Positions 1 through 8,613 of a DNA stretch of 64,000 bases are shown here, one piece after another (positions within the stretch are counted from its first letter, which is position 1; each line of letters opens with the position of its first letter). Made by a program: the position numbers and the translations under genes. The notes beneath the pieces are model-generated. The model did not search any database. It had not been told where the DNA came from and was given only the letters and a program-made list of their open reading frames with translations. This DNA comes from Nocardioides humi (GTDB taxonomy: Bacteria > Actinomycetota > Actinomycetes > Propionibacteriales > Nocardioidaceae): assembly GCF_006494775.1 (NCBI RefSeq), contig NZ_CP041146.1, positions 1,302,001-1,366,000 on the forward strand. Direction: 5' to 3'.

Positions 1-790
<790 letters not shown>

Positions 791-848
791 ATGCCCATCC
801 TCCCCCACGCCACGAGCTGTTGTTCACCATCCACAACTCGGGCACCGC

Positions 849-872
849 CTGATACACGAGAGTGATACACGA
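849..872. repeat. 24-bp repeat upstream of yyaL (copy 1)
   Basis: CTGATACACGAGAGTGATAC followed by ACGA. It contains two tandem copies of TGATACACGA, and 21 of its 24 bases recur at 5165-5188 in the same orientation. It lies about 60 bases upstream of the GTG start of the DUF255 gene. It could be an operator or a recombination-related site; which one is unknown. Confidence 0.5.
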
Positions 873-1364
873 TCGCCCTCAAGATCGCCGCCGCCACTGC
901 CCCACGAATCGCACGTGTGTCGATAAAGTGCCTGCCACTCGTCGCCAGTGACAGGAACCGAGGGCTCCACCTGACGACCGCAGCAACGGACCTGCTGACA
1001 TGACGGAGAAGGTCACTCGCGGCGGTTTGACGCGGTGGCCACTCCGCCTTATCGAGCGGGGCTGGCAGGGAGAACAGCGGTGGAACCATTCGCAACCCGA
1101 ATGAACTGAGCCAGTCGCTCGGCCTGGCTTCTGACCTCACCCGACACGTCCTCCATCGGCCAGTTTGACACCGCAACTCGGGCGATCCGGACCTTGTCTG
1201 GGCTGACCCGCGCTGGCTCCTCGAGGGTCCCGCTACTACCCGAGCGACGGCGACGGGTTGGCGACGTGATGTGGAGTGGTTCTGACCATTTGTCGGTTGG
1301 CGGTGCGTAGGTACTGCGACTGTGTGCCTGCGCGACCGCCGCCGACAGGGTGGCAACAGGAACG

Positions 1365-2770
1365 GACAGAGCCCCGCGGGGTGGTGGGCTTTGAGGTGAT
1401 CCTCGGTGCCTACGAGTCGCTGCCCTCGATGGCGGCGACGGGGTCAGTATCGCTGGTCTCGTAGAGCTTCGCCATCGAGCCTTCAGACAGGTAGCGGCGA
1501 TCGGCGGCGATCCACTCGTCGTGCATGTCGATCAGCACGGCTCCGACCAGCCTGATGACCGCAGCGGGGTTGGGGAAGATCCCCACGACGCGGGAGCGGC
1601 GCTTGATCTCCTTGTTGACCCGCTCGAGCGGGTTGGTCGACCAGATCTTGCGCCAGTGCTCGCGCGGGAACGCGGTGAAGGCGAGGACCTCGGTCTTCGC
1701 GTCGTCCATGTAGGGACCGATCTTGGGCCACCTGAGGGCGAACTCCTCACGGGTGCGGTCCCAGGCCGCGTCGATGTCGGCTGGCTTGGCTTGGGCGAAG
1801 ATCATCCGGAACGCTGCGGCGACGTAGTCGGCCTGACCCTTGGGGACGTGGGCGAGGAGGTTGCGGGCGAAGTGGACACGACACCGTTGGTGCGCGACGC
1901 CCTGGAACGCTCGGGACAGGGCTGCGACTAGCCCGGAGTGCTGGTCGCTGATCACCAGTTGTACCCCGCCCAGACCTCGCTGCTTGAGGCTGAGCAGGAA
2001 CGCTCGCCAGAACGTCTCGTCCTCGCTGTCGCCGACGTCCAGTCCGAGGATCTCCCTGTCCCCACGGGCGGTAACGCCGGTCGCGACGACCACGGCCATG
2101 GACACGACTTGGCCACCCTTGCCGGGCTTGTTGCGGACGTGGAGGTAGGTCGCGTCGAGGTAGATGTAGGGGAACTCGACGTGGTCCAGGGTGCGGGTGC
2201 GGAACGCGCCGACGGTCTCGTCGAGGTTGGCGCAGATCCTGGAGACCTCGGACTTGGAGATCCCGGAGCCGCCCATCGCTTCGACCAGGTCGTCGACGCT
2301 GCGCGTGGAGATGCCGTGGACGTAGCACTCCATCACCACCGCGTAGAGCGCCTGGTCGATGCGGCGGCGGGGTTCGAGGATGATCGGGAAGAACGATCCC
2401 TTGCGGAGCTTGGGGATCCGCAGCTCGACGTCGCCGGCCTTGGTGGTCAACGGCCGCGTCCGGTGGCCGTTGCGCTCGTTGGTGCGGTCCTCGGTGCGCT
2501 CGTAGGGCGCGGCGCCGATCCGTTCGGTCGCTTCGAGTTCGATCAGCTCCTGGAGCGCGACACGGACCGATTCACGGATCAGGTCGACACCATCACCGGC
2601 ACGAAACGCGTCGAGGATCTCGGACAGGGCAGACTGGGGCAAGGCCATCGGAGGGACTCCTTCTTCAGTGTGTTCTTGGTCGTTCACACCGAAGATCCCG
2701 CCGATGGCCGCCTACGTGCTGACGCCTCGCCGCTGGTCCCTCAAACCCCACCACTCCCGGGGACTCTTAC
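1365..2770 (-). mobile_element. IS256-family insertion sequence, intact, with 8-bp target duplication
   Basis: The element is 1406 bp. Its ends are imperfect inverted repeats: 1365-1396 begins GACAGAGCCCCGCGGGGTGG, and the right end read inward begins GTAAGAGTCCCCGGGAGTGG; both continue into GGG(C/G)TTTGAGG. It is flanked by the direct repeat CAGGAACG at 1357-1364 and 2771-2778. An 8-bp duplication fits the family. It sits inside the OLD-like gene and has one transposase frame. Confidence 0.92.
1410..2687 (-). CDS. IS256-family transposase
   Basis: 425 residues, the usual length for IS256-type DDE transposases (mutator superfamily). Visible motifs include IYLDATYLHVR (first Asp), LVISDQHSGLVAAL (second Asp), the CxxH-like HQRCRVHFARNLL, and NPLERVNKEIKRR near the C-terminal Glu. 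The start is ATG at 2687, or ATG at 2648 (MALPQSALSE). It is complete and lies 45-80 bases inside both inverted repeats, so the element may still be active. Confidence 0.95.
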   Translation of the reverse strand: MNDQEHTEEGVPPMALPQSALSEILDAFRAGDGVDLIRESVRVALQELIELEATERIGAAPYERTEDRTNERNGHRTRPLTTKAGDVELRIPKLRKGSFFPIILEPRRRIDQALYAVVMECYVHGISTRSVDDLVEAMGGSGISKSEVSRICANLDETVGAFRTRTLDHVEFPYIYLDATYLHVRNKPGKGGQVVSMAVVVATGVTARGDREILGLDVGDSEDETFWRAFLLSLKQRGLGGVQLVISDQHSGLVAALSRAFQGVAHQRCRVHFARNLLAHVPKGQADYVAAAFRMIFAQAKPADIDAAWDRTREEFALRWPKIGPYMDDAKTEVLAFTAFPREHWRKIWSTNPLERVNKEIKRRSRVVGIFPNPAAVIRLVGAVLIDMHDEWIAADRRYLSEGSMAKLYETSDTDPVAAIEGSDS

Positions 2771-4466
2771 CAGGAACGTAGTTCTCGATCGTTCGGCATG
2801 CGGTGATCCAAGCGAAGCCAGGCATGTCCGTGCGATCAAACTCATCACGCACCCGGACTTTGGTAGCCGTGAGGCGCGCGTTCGACGAGGTCTTATCGCT
2901 GTCAATGAGGATCGCCGAGTGTCTGTTCAGGCGCCGGAGCGAGATGAAGTCGTCGACTGAGGGGTCGTTCGCAGTTAGGTGTCGCAGCAATCCCCCGCCG
3001 TAGAACATGACTGAGTAATGGATGCCTTCGACGAATTCGTTGGGAGCCACGGCTGCAATCCAGTGGTTGACGTACACCCGGTCCGATGGGCCCTCGACCC
3101 AGATCACAGCGTTCGCTTGAATGAGATCCGAGGGCCGATAACCGAGGTCGCCGCAAAGGTCAGATACGGCCTGAGGTGTCGTGGCTTGGGAAACCTTGGT
3201 GCCTGTTTCCAAGTCGTGCTTCACGTGGAGAACGCAGGCTCGCTCGTAGTCAAGCAGGTGAGCGGAATGAGTAGCTATTAGGTACTGGTTGGTCGTCGCG
3301 TCCGACAAGTAACGAATCAACTTTCGCTGCAGCAGAGGATGCAGGTGCACTTCTGGCTCCTCGATGCATATCAACGTGTTATCAAGAAGGGTTGCCGCTG
3401 CGGCAAGAATGATTACCTGATGGATGCCGGTCCCAAGACTGGCCAGCGGCAAGACCCGCCCGCTCTGCTGAATCTGGATCTCGCTTTGATCAGCGGGGAT
3501 CCGGATCTCCACCTCGTGATCTTCAAGAACGGCCCGGGCGAACTGACTGATCGCGTCGAACTTGGCCCGCGCTTCCTTAAAGCTCTGCGTTGGAGGTCGG
3601 TCCAGGAGGGCTAGCCGCCGAACTAGGTTTCGACCGTTGTAGTCGTCGGTCGTGCCGTCCGCTTCGTCGCCTGCTGCGATCTGGCGGAATGCTCCAACCG
3701 TTTCCACTGAGGGCGGCGAGAGCGGGAAGATCTTCTCAAGAACGCGACGGATGTCATGGGTCGCGCCGCCGCCAGCAGTTGACGTCATCGCGGAAGATGC
3801 TTCGGAAAGGCTTCTGCCGGCCGTGCCCAAGGCCTCAATCGCGGCAGTCAGGAACCCCTCGTCGAGACTCCATGTCCGGGCCCGCCCGGATCCGCGCGCT
3901 CCGTTCTCCGCCGAGTACGTCAACCAGACGTGGTCACCTGCTACGGGATGAAAGACCGGGTGTCTTAGCGCTTCAAGAAGACCCGATCGCCAGCTTTGAG
4001 AATCGCGATACTGGCTGAGCTCCTCGTCACCGACAGGATCGTATGCGAACTGCAAGAGAAGTGGCGGGCCAGGTGGTTGAGGCTCGTCAACCCAAGTCAG
4101 CTCCGCCAACTTGGACGATGCGAGGAGCCGCGCGAACCGCAGAATGTTCGACTTTCCTGAATTGTTCTGACCAGCCACCAAGGTCACTTTGCGCAGGGGG
4201 CCCAGCGGCTGCAGTTCCCGCAGGCTTCGGAATCCGCCGAGTCCGAAACCCGGCACGAGAAGTGAGCTAGGCGAAGTCACGTCAGGCACCGTGCCATCTT
4301 CGCTCGTTGGCGCGACGGTCGATGCCACGACGCGCACGTTCCCGCGTGGCGTGTGAACAGGCACCCGACATCGAGGCGCCCATTCTGGGCGGGATTGACG
4401 CAGGCCAGCCACGCGAGACTTGGTCGATCTGGGCGAGAGACGAACGACGAGTCACCGGATCGTCGG

Positions 4467-4898
4467 TCAGGACGAGAGTGTCGGCAGCAGCGTGAATGCC
4501 TGCACGTGGCTGGGGCGCACCACTCGGAAGTGGCGGTGGTCGAGCGTCGCGATCTCGTCCACGCCAAGGCGCTCAGCCAGGGCAATCGCCGAGGCGTCGG
4601 TGGTCCCGAGCGGAAGATCGTCATAACGGGACACCAACTCAGCGACACGCGCGATATCCGACTGCGTGAGGGCGACGAGTTCGAAGCTTCCGTTGGCCAC
4701 GGAATCGAGGAAGGCGACCTCGGCGAAAGTTCCGACCTTCACCTCAAGCATGTAGCCGACCTCAGCCATGACGGTCTGCGGCAACAGCAGACGCCGGCCT
4801 GCCAAGTGAAGGCCGGCGAAAAGTTCGACGCAGGCGTGATGGTCGGCGTCCCTGCGATCGGCCGCTGCGAAGATCGGGCCGGTGTCGCAGATGATCAC
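4467..4898 (-). CDS. PIN-domain ribonuclease toxin (VapC-like)
   Basis: 143 residues with the PIN acidic residues visible: IICDTGPIFA at the N-terminus (D5), a Glu in MAEVGYML, TTDASAIALAERL and ATLDHRHFRV near the C-terminus. PIN toxins of VapBC pairs cleave RNA in a Mg-dependent way. The ATG overlaps the stop of the upstream small gene by four bases (ATGA), the classic antitoxin-toxin arrangement. It sits in the island between the broken OLD-like gene and the yyaL fragment. Confidence 0.85.
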   Translation of the reverse strand: MIICDTGPIFAAADRRDADHHACVELFAGLHLAGRRLLLPQTVMAEVGYMLEVKVGTFAEVAFLDSVANGSFELVALTQSDIARVAELVSRYDDLPLGTTDASAIALAERLGVDEIATLDHRHFRVVRPSHVQAFTLLPTLSS

Positions 4899-5116
4899 GA
4901 CCGGCAGGCCCCGAATCCCTCAGCGAGGATCTCGTCGACGCGGCGCGCGTTGTCGGTACGACCGTCCTTGGACTCGCCGATCGCGAAGAACTTCGGCGGC
5001 CACTCCCCCACCGACCTCTTGGTCGTCAACCGCCGCACGTCCGCGAGCACGACGTCGACCTGATCGTCGGGCAGGCCCTCGATCAGGTGGATCAGCTCGT
5101 CGCGGTTCGCGGTCAT
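4895..5116 (-). CDS. Antitoxin partner of the PIN toxin
   Basis: 73 residues starting MTANRDELIHLIEGLPDDQV at ATG 5116, with a C-terminal tail rich in basic and acidic residues (RRVDEILAEGFGA) suited to toxin binding. It is translationally coupled to the PIN toxin. The DNA-binding class is not obvious to me, so the call rests mainly on size and position. The 24-bp repeat at 5165-5188 lies about 50 bases upstream and could be its operator. Confidence 0.7.
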   Translation of the reverse strand: MTANRDELIHLIEGLPDDQVDVVLADVRRLTTKRSVGEWPPKFFAIGESKDGRTDNARRVDEILAEGFGACRS

Positions 5117-5164
5117 ACGAAAAGTGTAAACGCGCGTGCCGGCAGCGGGCGGCAACCAGCCCGA

Positions 5165-5188
5165 GTGATACACGGGAGTGATAGACGA
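5165..5188. repeat. 24-bp repeat upstream of antitoxin (copy 2)
   Basis: GTGATACACGGGAGTGATAG followed by ACGA, matching 849-872 at 21 of 24 positions in the same orientation. It lies just inside the right edge of the island, as copy 1 lies just inside the left edge, and about 50 bases upstream of the antitoxin start. Confidence 0.5.
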
Positions 5189-5261
5189 GGCCCCCGGAAT
5201 CCGTGGCACCGAACGGCACCGAACGAACCGGATCGGCACGAAACAGCCCTCTGACGTGCGC

Positions 5262-5465
5262 TTATGCGGCAAGGCCTCGCTGATCCACGCTCAGACATGC
5301 CACGTGGCACCAGTGACAGGCGGCGTACCCGACGGACAGGAGGATGGGGACGTTCCTTCGCTTGGCCTCCGCGAAGGCCTCGGGCCCCCACTCCCACCAG
5401 TCGACGGGGTTGTCGGCATGCTGGAGCAGGTACGGCGAGGTCGCGGCCGCGAGTCTGTTGGGCAC
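5262..5465 (-). pseudogene. Truncated 5' end of yyaL/DUF255 gene
   Basis: GTG at 5465 begins [20 protein letters not shown], the same N-terminus as the gene at 1-790 but with different third positions. From codon 30 it becomes almost identical to that gene, through [10 protein letters not shown], then leaves homology and stops at 5262 after 67 codons. I read it as the original 5' end of the resident gene, separated from its body by the island. Joining 5379 to 706 would restore a single in-frame gene. Confidence 0.85.
5302..5378. repeat. 77-bp direct repeat, copy B (inside yyaL fragment)
   Basis: Partner of 630-706 with one mismatch, same orientation. Recombination between the copies would excise about 4.67 kb and leave an intact DUF255 gene starting at 5465; the codon phase matches (codon 30 here, codon 29 in the left copy). 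Confidence 0.85.
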
Positions 5466-5622
5466 GGCTCCAGCCTGTCACGGACTCGTGGGCCACCGAC
5501 GACTCACCACGGCCACCCAAGGTCTCGGACCCGATCCTCTACGTCACCTGACCCATGCCCGGTCGGGCCGGTCCGGGCAGATGGCTCAAGCCCCGTGCCA
5601 CGGCCCGGCCCGAGTGTGGTGG

Positions 5623-5634
5623 ACAAGAGCTTGT
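5623..5634. promoter_or_regulatory. Palindrome upstream of DUF3533 gene
   Basis: ACAAGAGCTTGT: 5-bp perfect arms around AG, 23 bases upstream of the ATG at 5658. It is a plausible regulator site, with no further support in the window. Confidence 0.3.
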
Positions 5635-5657
5635 TCCCCACACCACTGGAGCACACC

Positions 5658-6886
5658 ATGGACACCCGACACACGCTCGGCTCCCGGCGCACGTGGCTGA
5701 TGCCGATCCTCATCGTCGTCGGCCTGGCGGCGATCCTGCCGTCGATCTACCTCGCCGGCACGGTCGACCCGCAAGGACACCTGGCCGACATGCCGGTCGG
5801 CCTCGTCGTCGAGCAGCAGACCGATGGTCCAGGTCCGGAGGTGGCCGAGACCGTCGCCGCGGCGATCGAGGCGGGGGCGGGCGAGACCCTCGCCGTCACC
5901 CGCATGACCCGCGACGAGCTGGCCACGGCGATGCAGGAGGACCGCGTCGCGGGCGCAGTGGTGATTCCCGCGGACTTCGATGCGTCGATCGCCAGCCTGC
6001 TGCCCGGGGCGGCCAGCGTCGCCGTGCCCGAGGTGGAGATTCTCACCAACGCCGGCGACGGCGGGCTCAGCACCGGCTTGCTGGTCGGCAACCTGACTCC
6101 GCTCCTGCAAGGAGTAGCCGACCGCCTCGGCGAACGACTGCTCACGAGCCCGGCGGGTACGGCGCCGCCCGCCGCGAATGTCGCACTGCTGTCCCAGCCG
6201 TTCGACATCGTCTCCAGCGCCTATGAGCCGCTTCCGGACAACACCGGCATGGGCATGAGTGCGTTCTACTTCTCGCTGGTGCTCGTCCTCATCGGCTTCA
6301 TCGGCGCATCCCTCGTCGGTCCGCTCGTCGACTCCTCTCTCGGCTTCATCCCCAGCGAGCTCGGCCCGCTCGTGGCACGCCAGCCGTACACGGCGCTGTC
6401 ACGCCGAGCCACCTTCCTCGCCAAGGTGGCGATCCTCGTGACCGCCGCACCGCTGGCCGCACTCGCGATCCAGCTCGTGGCGGCCCTGTTCGGCGTCTCC
6501 GTCGGCGACCCGGTCACGCTCTGGCTCTACTCCGCTGCGGTCATCGCCGCGATCGGCACCAGCGCACTCGCCGTCTTCTCCGTCTTCGGATCCGGGATCG
6601 GCTCACTGGTGAACACCCTGTTCTTCGTCGCCCTGGCCATGGTCTCGTCCGGGGCACCGTGCCGATCACCGCGACGCCGGCGTTCTTCCGCTGGTTCTCC
6701 GACATCTCGCCCTACCGGCACGTCGTCGACGGCACCCGATCCCTCTTCTACTTCGACGGGAATCTCGACGCCGGCCTCGGCAGCGCGTGGATCAGCGTGG
6801 CTGCGGGCGGAGCGCTCGGGCTCCTCCTGGGACTCGTGGTGACGACGCTGTACGGCCGGGTCCGCGCCTTCAGCCGCCACCCGTGA
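5658..6886 (+). pseudogene. DUF3533/YhgE-like membrane protein, single-base frameshift
   Basis: ATG 5658 opens a protein with a first membrane helix near residues 14-33 (MPILIVVGLAAILPSIYLAG), an extracytoplasmic domain of about 165 residues, then several helices from about residue 200 on. This is the layout of ABC-2-like DUF3533/YhgE proteins, thought to act in export. The frame is lost at the GGGG run 6651-6654 after ALAMVSSG and resumes in another frame as TVPITATPAFFRWFSDISPY, ending at the TGA at 6886. Adding one G restores 409 residues. It is probably co-regulated with the two hydrolases downstream. The frameshift may be a sequence error. Confidence 0.75.
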
Positions 6887-7025
6887 GGACGCAGCCACCG
6901 CGCACGTCGATCGACGTATGCCGGGGCGCGCAAGGCCAGTCCCTCTGCTCAAGCCCGCGGACCTACCGCGGCACGAATCTGGACGTGTCGGGGACCCCCG
7001 GCACCGAACACGAAGGAGAACACCA

Positions 7026-7721
7026 ATGAGTACAACCACCCCGACCGTGGTCCTCGTCCACGGAGCGTTCGTCGACGGATCCGGCTGGCAGCCGGTCCAC
7101 GACATCCTGACCCGCGAGGGCCTCGACGTCGCGGTCACCCAGCACTCGACCCAGTCGCTGACCGGCGACGTGGCCGAGGTCCAGCAGGTCATCGAGGCCC
7201 ACGACGGCCCCGTGCTGCTGGTGGGTCACTCCTACGGAGGCGTCGTGATCACCGAGGCGGGCACCCACCCGCAGGTGGCGGGCCTGGTCTACGTCGCGGC
7301 GTTCGCGCCCGACGCCGGCGAGTCCGTCGCGACGCTGATCGCCGAGCCGGACCCGAACGCACCGGTCCCGCCGATCGTCCCCCGCAAGGACGGGTCGCTG
7401 GTCATCGACCGCGACCGCTTCCACGAGGGCTTCGCGGCCGACCTGCCCGCCGACCAGGCTCGGTTCCTGGCCGACTCGCAGGCGGCCTGGGGTGGCGCCG
7501 CCGTCGGCACGCCCGTCACCGAGCCGGCCTGGCGCTCGAAGCCGAGCTGGTACGTCGTCGCCACCGACGACCGGATGATCCCGCCCGCCGCGCAGCAGGG
7601 CATGGCGGCCCGGGCCGGGGCCGTCGTCGAGACGGTCGCCGCCAGCCACGCGGTCTACGTCTCCCGGCCCGAAGCGGTCGCCGACCTCATCCGGCGCGCC
7701 GTCACGACGGTCAGCGCCTAG
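7026..7721 (+). CDS. Alpha/beta hydrolase (esterase-like)
   Basis: 231 residues. VVLVHGAFVDGSGW carries the oxyanion-hole HG; LLVGHSYGGVVI is the nucleophile elbow (GHSYG, catalytic Ser); ASHAVYVSRPEAVAD near the C-terminus supplies the catalytic His. No signal peptide, so probably cytoplasmic. It resembles the EstC/methylesterase-like branch; the substrate is unknown. ATG 7026 has GAAGGAGAA upstream. It lies 46 bases before a secreted paralogue with the same motifs. Confidence 0.88.
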   Translation: MSTTTPTVVLVHGAFVDGSGWQPVHDILTREGLDVAVTQHSTQSLTGDVAEVQQVIEAHDGPVLLVGHSYGGVVITEAGTHPQVAGLVYVAAFAPDAGESVATLIAEPDPNAPVPPIVPRKDGSLVIDRDRFHEGFAADLPADQARFLADSQAAWGGAAVGTPVTEPAWRSKPSWYVVATDDRMIPPAAQQGMAARAGAVVETVAASHAVYVSRPEAVADLIRRAVTTVSA

Positions 7722-7767
7722 CCGCCGGCCACCACCAACCACATCACGAACGAAAGGAACCATTCCC

Positions 7768-8613
7768 ATGAAGATCACTCTCCACCGCAGCTACGTCGTC
7801 CTGGCGTTGCTCGTGGCCCTCGTCGGGGGCGTGCTGCTCGCCACCGCGAGCACCAGCGCCTCCGTGCCCGGGCACAACGACGCGAAGGTGGGCAAGGGCG
7901 CCAAGCCCACCGTCGTCCTCGTCCACGGCGCCTGGGCCGACGCCTCCGGGTGGCAGCGCGAGGTCGAGAGGCTCACCAGCGCGGGCTACCCGGTCATCGC
8001 GCCGGCCAACCCGCTGAGGGGCCTCTCCTCCGACGCGACGTACCTGCGCGGCATCCTGGAGACCATTCCGGGGCCGGTCGTGCTCGTCGGACACTCCTAC
8101 GGTGGCGCGGTCATCAGCAACGCCGCCACGGGTCTGTCCAACGTCAAGGCGCTGGTGTACATTGCCGCGTTCGTCCCGGCCGCCGGCGAGCCCGTCGCGC
8201 AGCTCGCCCAGCAGTTCCCCGGCAGCCTGGCCACCGAGGACGCGCTGGACGCCCGCCCGTACTCGCTGCCCAATGGTGACCAAGGAGTCGACCTGTACCT
8301 GAAGTCGAGCATCTTCCGCGAGGCCTTCGCGGGCGACCTGCCCCAGCGCACCACCACGGTGATGCAGGCCAGCCAGCGTCCGTTCTCACTGGCGGCGTTC
8401 ACCGAGCCGTCCGCAGAGCCGGCGTGGAAGACCACTCCGTCCTGGTACCTCCTGGCGACCAACGACAAGACCATCCCTCCGGCGGCCCAGGAGTTCATGG
8501 CCAAGCGGGCGGGCGCGAGGATCGTCAAGGTGAGGTCGTCCCACGTGGCCATGCAGTCCCACCCGGACGCCACCCTCGCCCTGATCAAGCAGGCGATCAG
8601 CTCGGTTCGATGA
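7768..8613 (+). CDS. Secreted or anchored alpha/beta hydrolase
   Basis: 281 residues. An N-terminal signal-like helix (YVVLALLVALVGGVLLATAS) precedes a hydrolase domain with VVLVHGAWADASGW, the nucleophile elbow LVGHSYGGAVI and a C-terminal RSSHVAMQSHPD catalytic His. It is a clear paralogue of the gene before it, with an added export signal, so the pair may place related activities on both sides of the membrane. AAAGGAA precedes the ATG. Its stop overlaps the start of the LuxR-type regulator (ATGA). Confidence 0.87.
   Translation: MKITLHRSYVVLALLVALVGGVLLATASTSASVPGHNDAKVGKGAKPTVVLVHGAWADASGWQREVERLTSAGYPVIAPANPLRGLSSDATYLRGILETIPGPVVLVGHSYGGAVISNAATGLSNVKALVYIAAFVPAAGEPVAQLAQQFPGSLATEDALDARPYSLPNGDQGVDLYLKSSIFREAFAGDLPQRTTTVMQASQRPFSLAAFTEPSAEPAWKTTPSWYLLATNDKTIPPAAQEFMAKRAGARIVKVRSSHVAMQSHPDATLALIKQAISSVR

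Larger units (their letters stand above)
1049..4412 (-). pseudogene. OLD-like AAA ATPase / TOPRIM nuclease, interrupted by IS256
   Basis: The right-hand part (4412-2771) encodes an SMC/ABC-type ATPase: Walker A GQNNSGKSN near residues 81-89, and the ABC-type Walker B ICIEEPEVHLHP. A TOPRIM domain follows (AVIWVEGPSDR, later AILIDSDK), the architecture of OLD-family overcoming-lysogenization nucleases. The frame is cut at YVPG by the insertion element. Joining base 2771 to base 1356 (dropping one 8-bp target copy) continues the frame as YVPVATLSAAVAQAHS... through VSNWPMEDVSGEV and LAQFIRVANG to a TAA at 1049-1051. The repaired gene has about 610-650 codons. The true start is uncertain; a GTG at 4289 with GAAGA upstream fits better than 4412. 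OLD-like proteins are frequent phage-defence genes; a defence role here is inference. No GajB-like helicase is adjacent. Confidence 0.8.
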
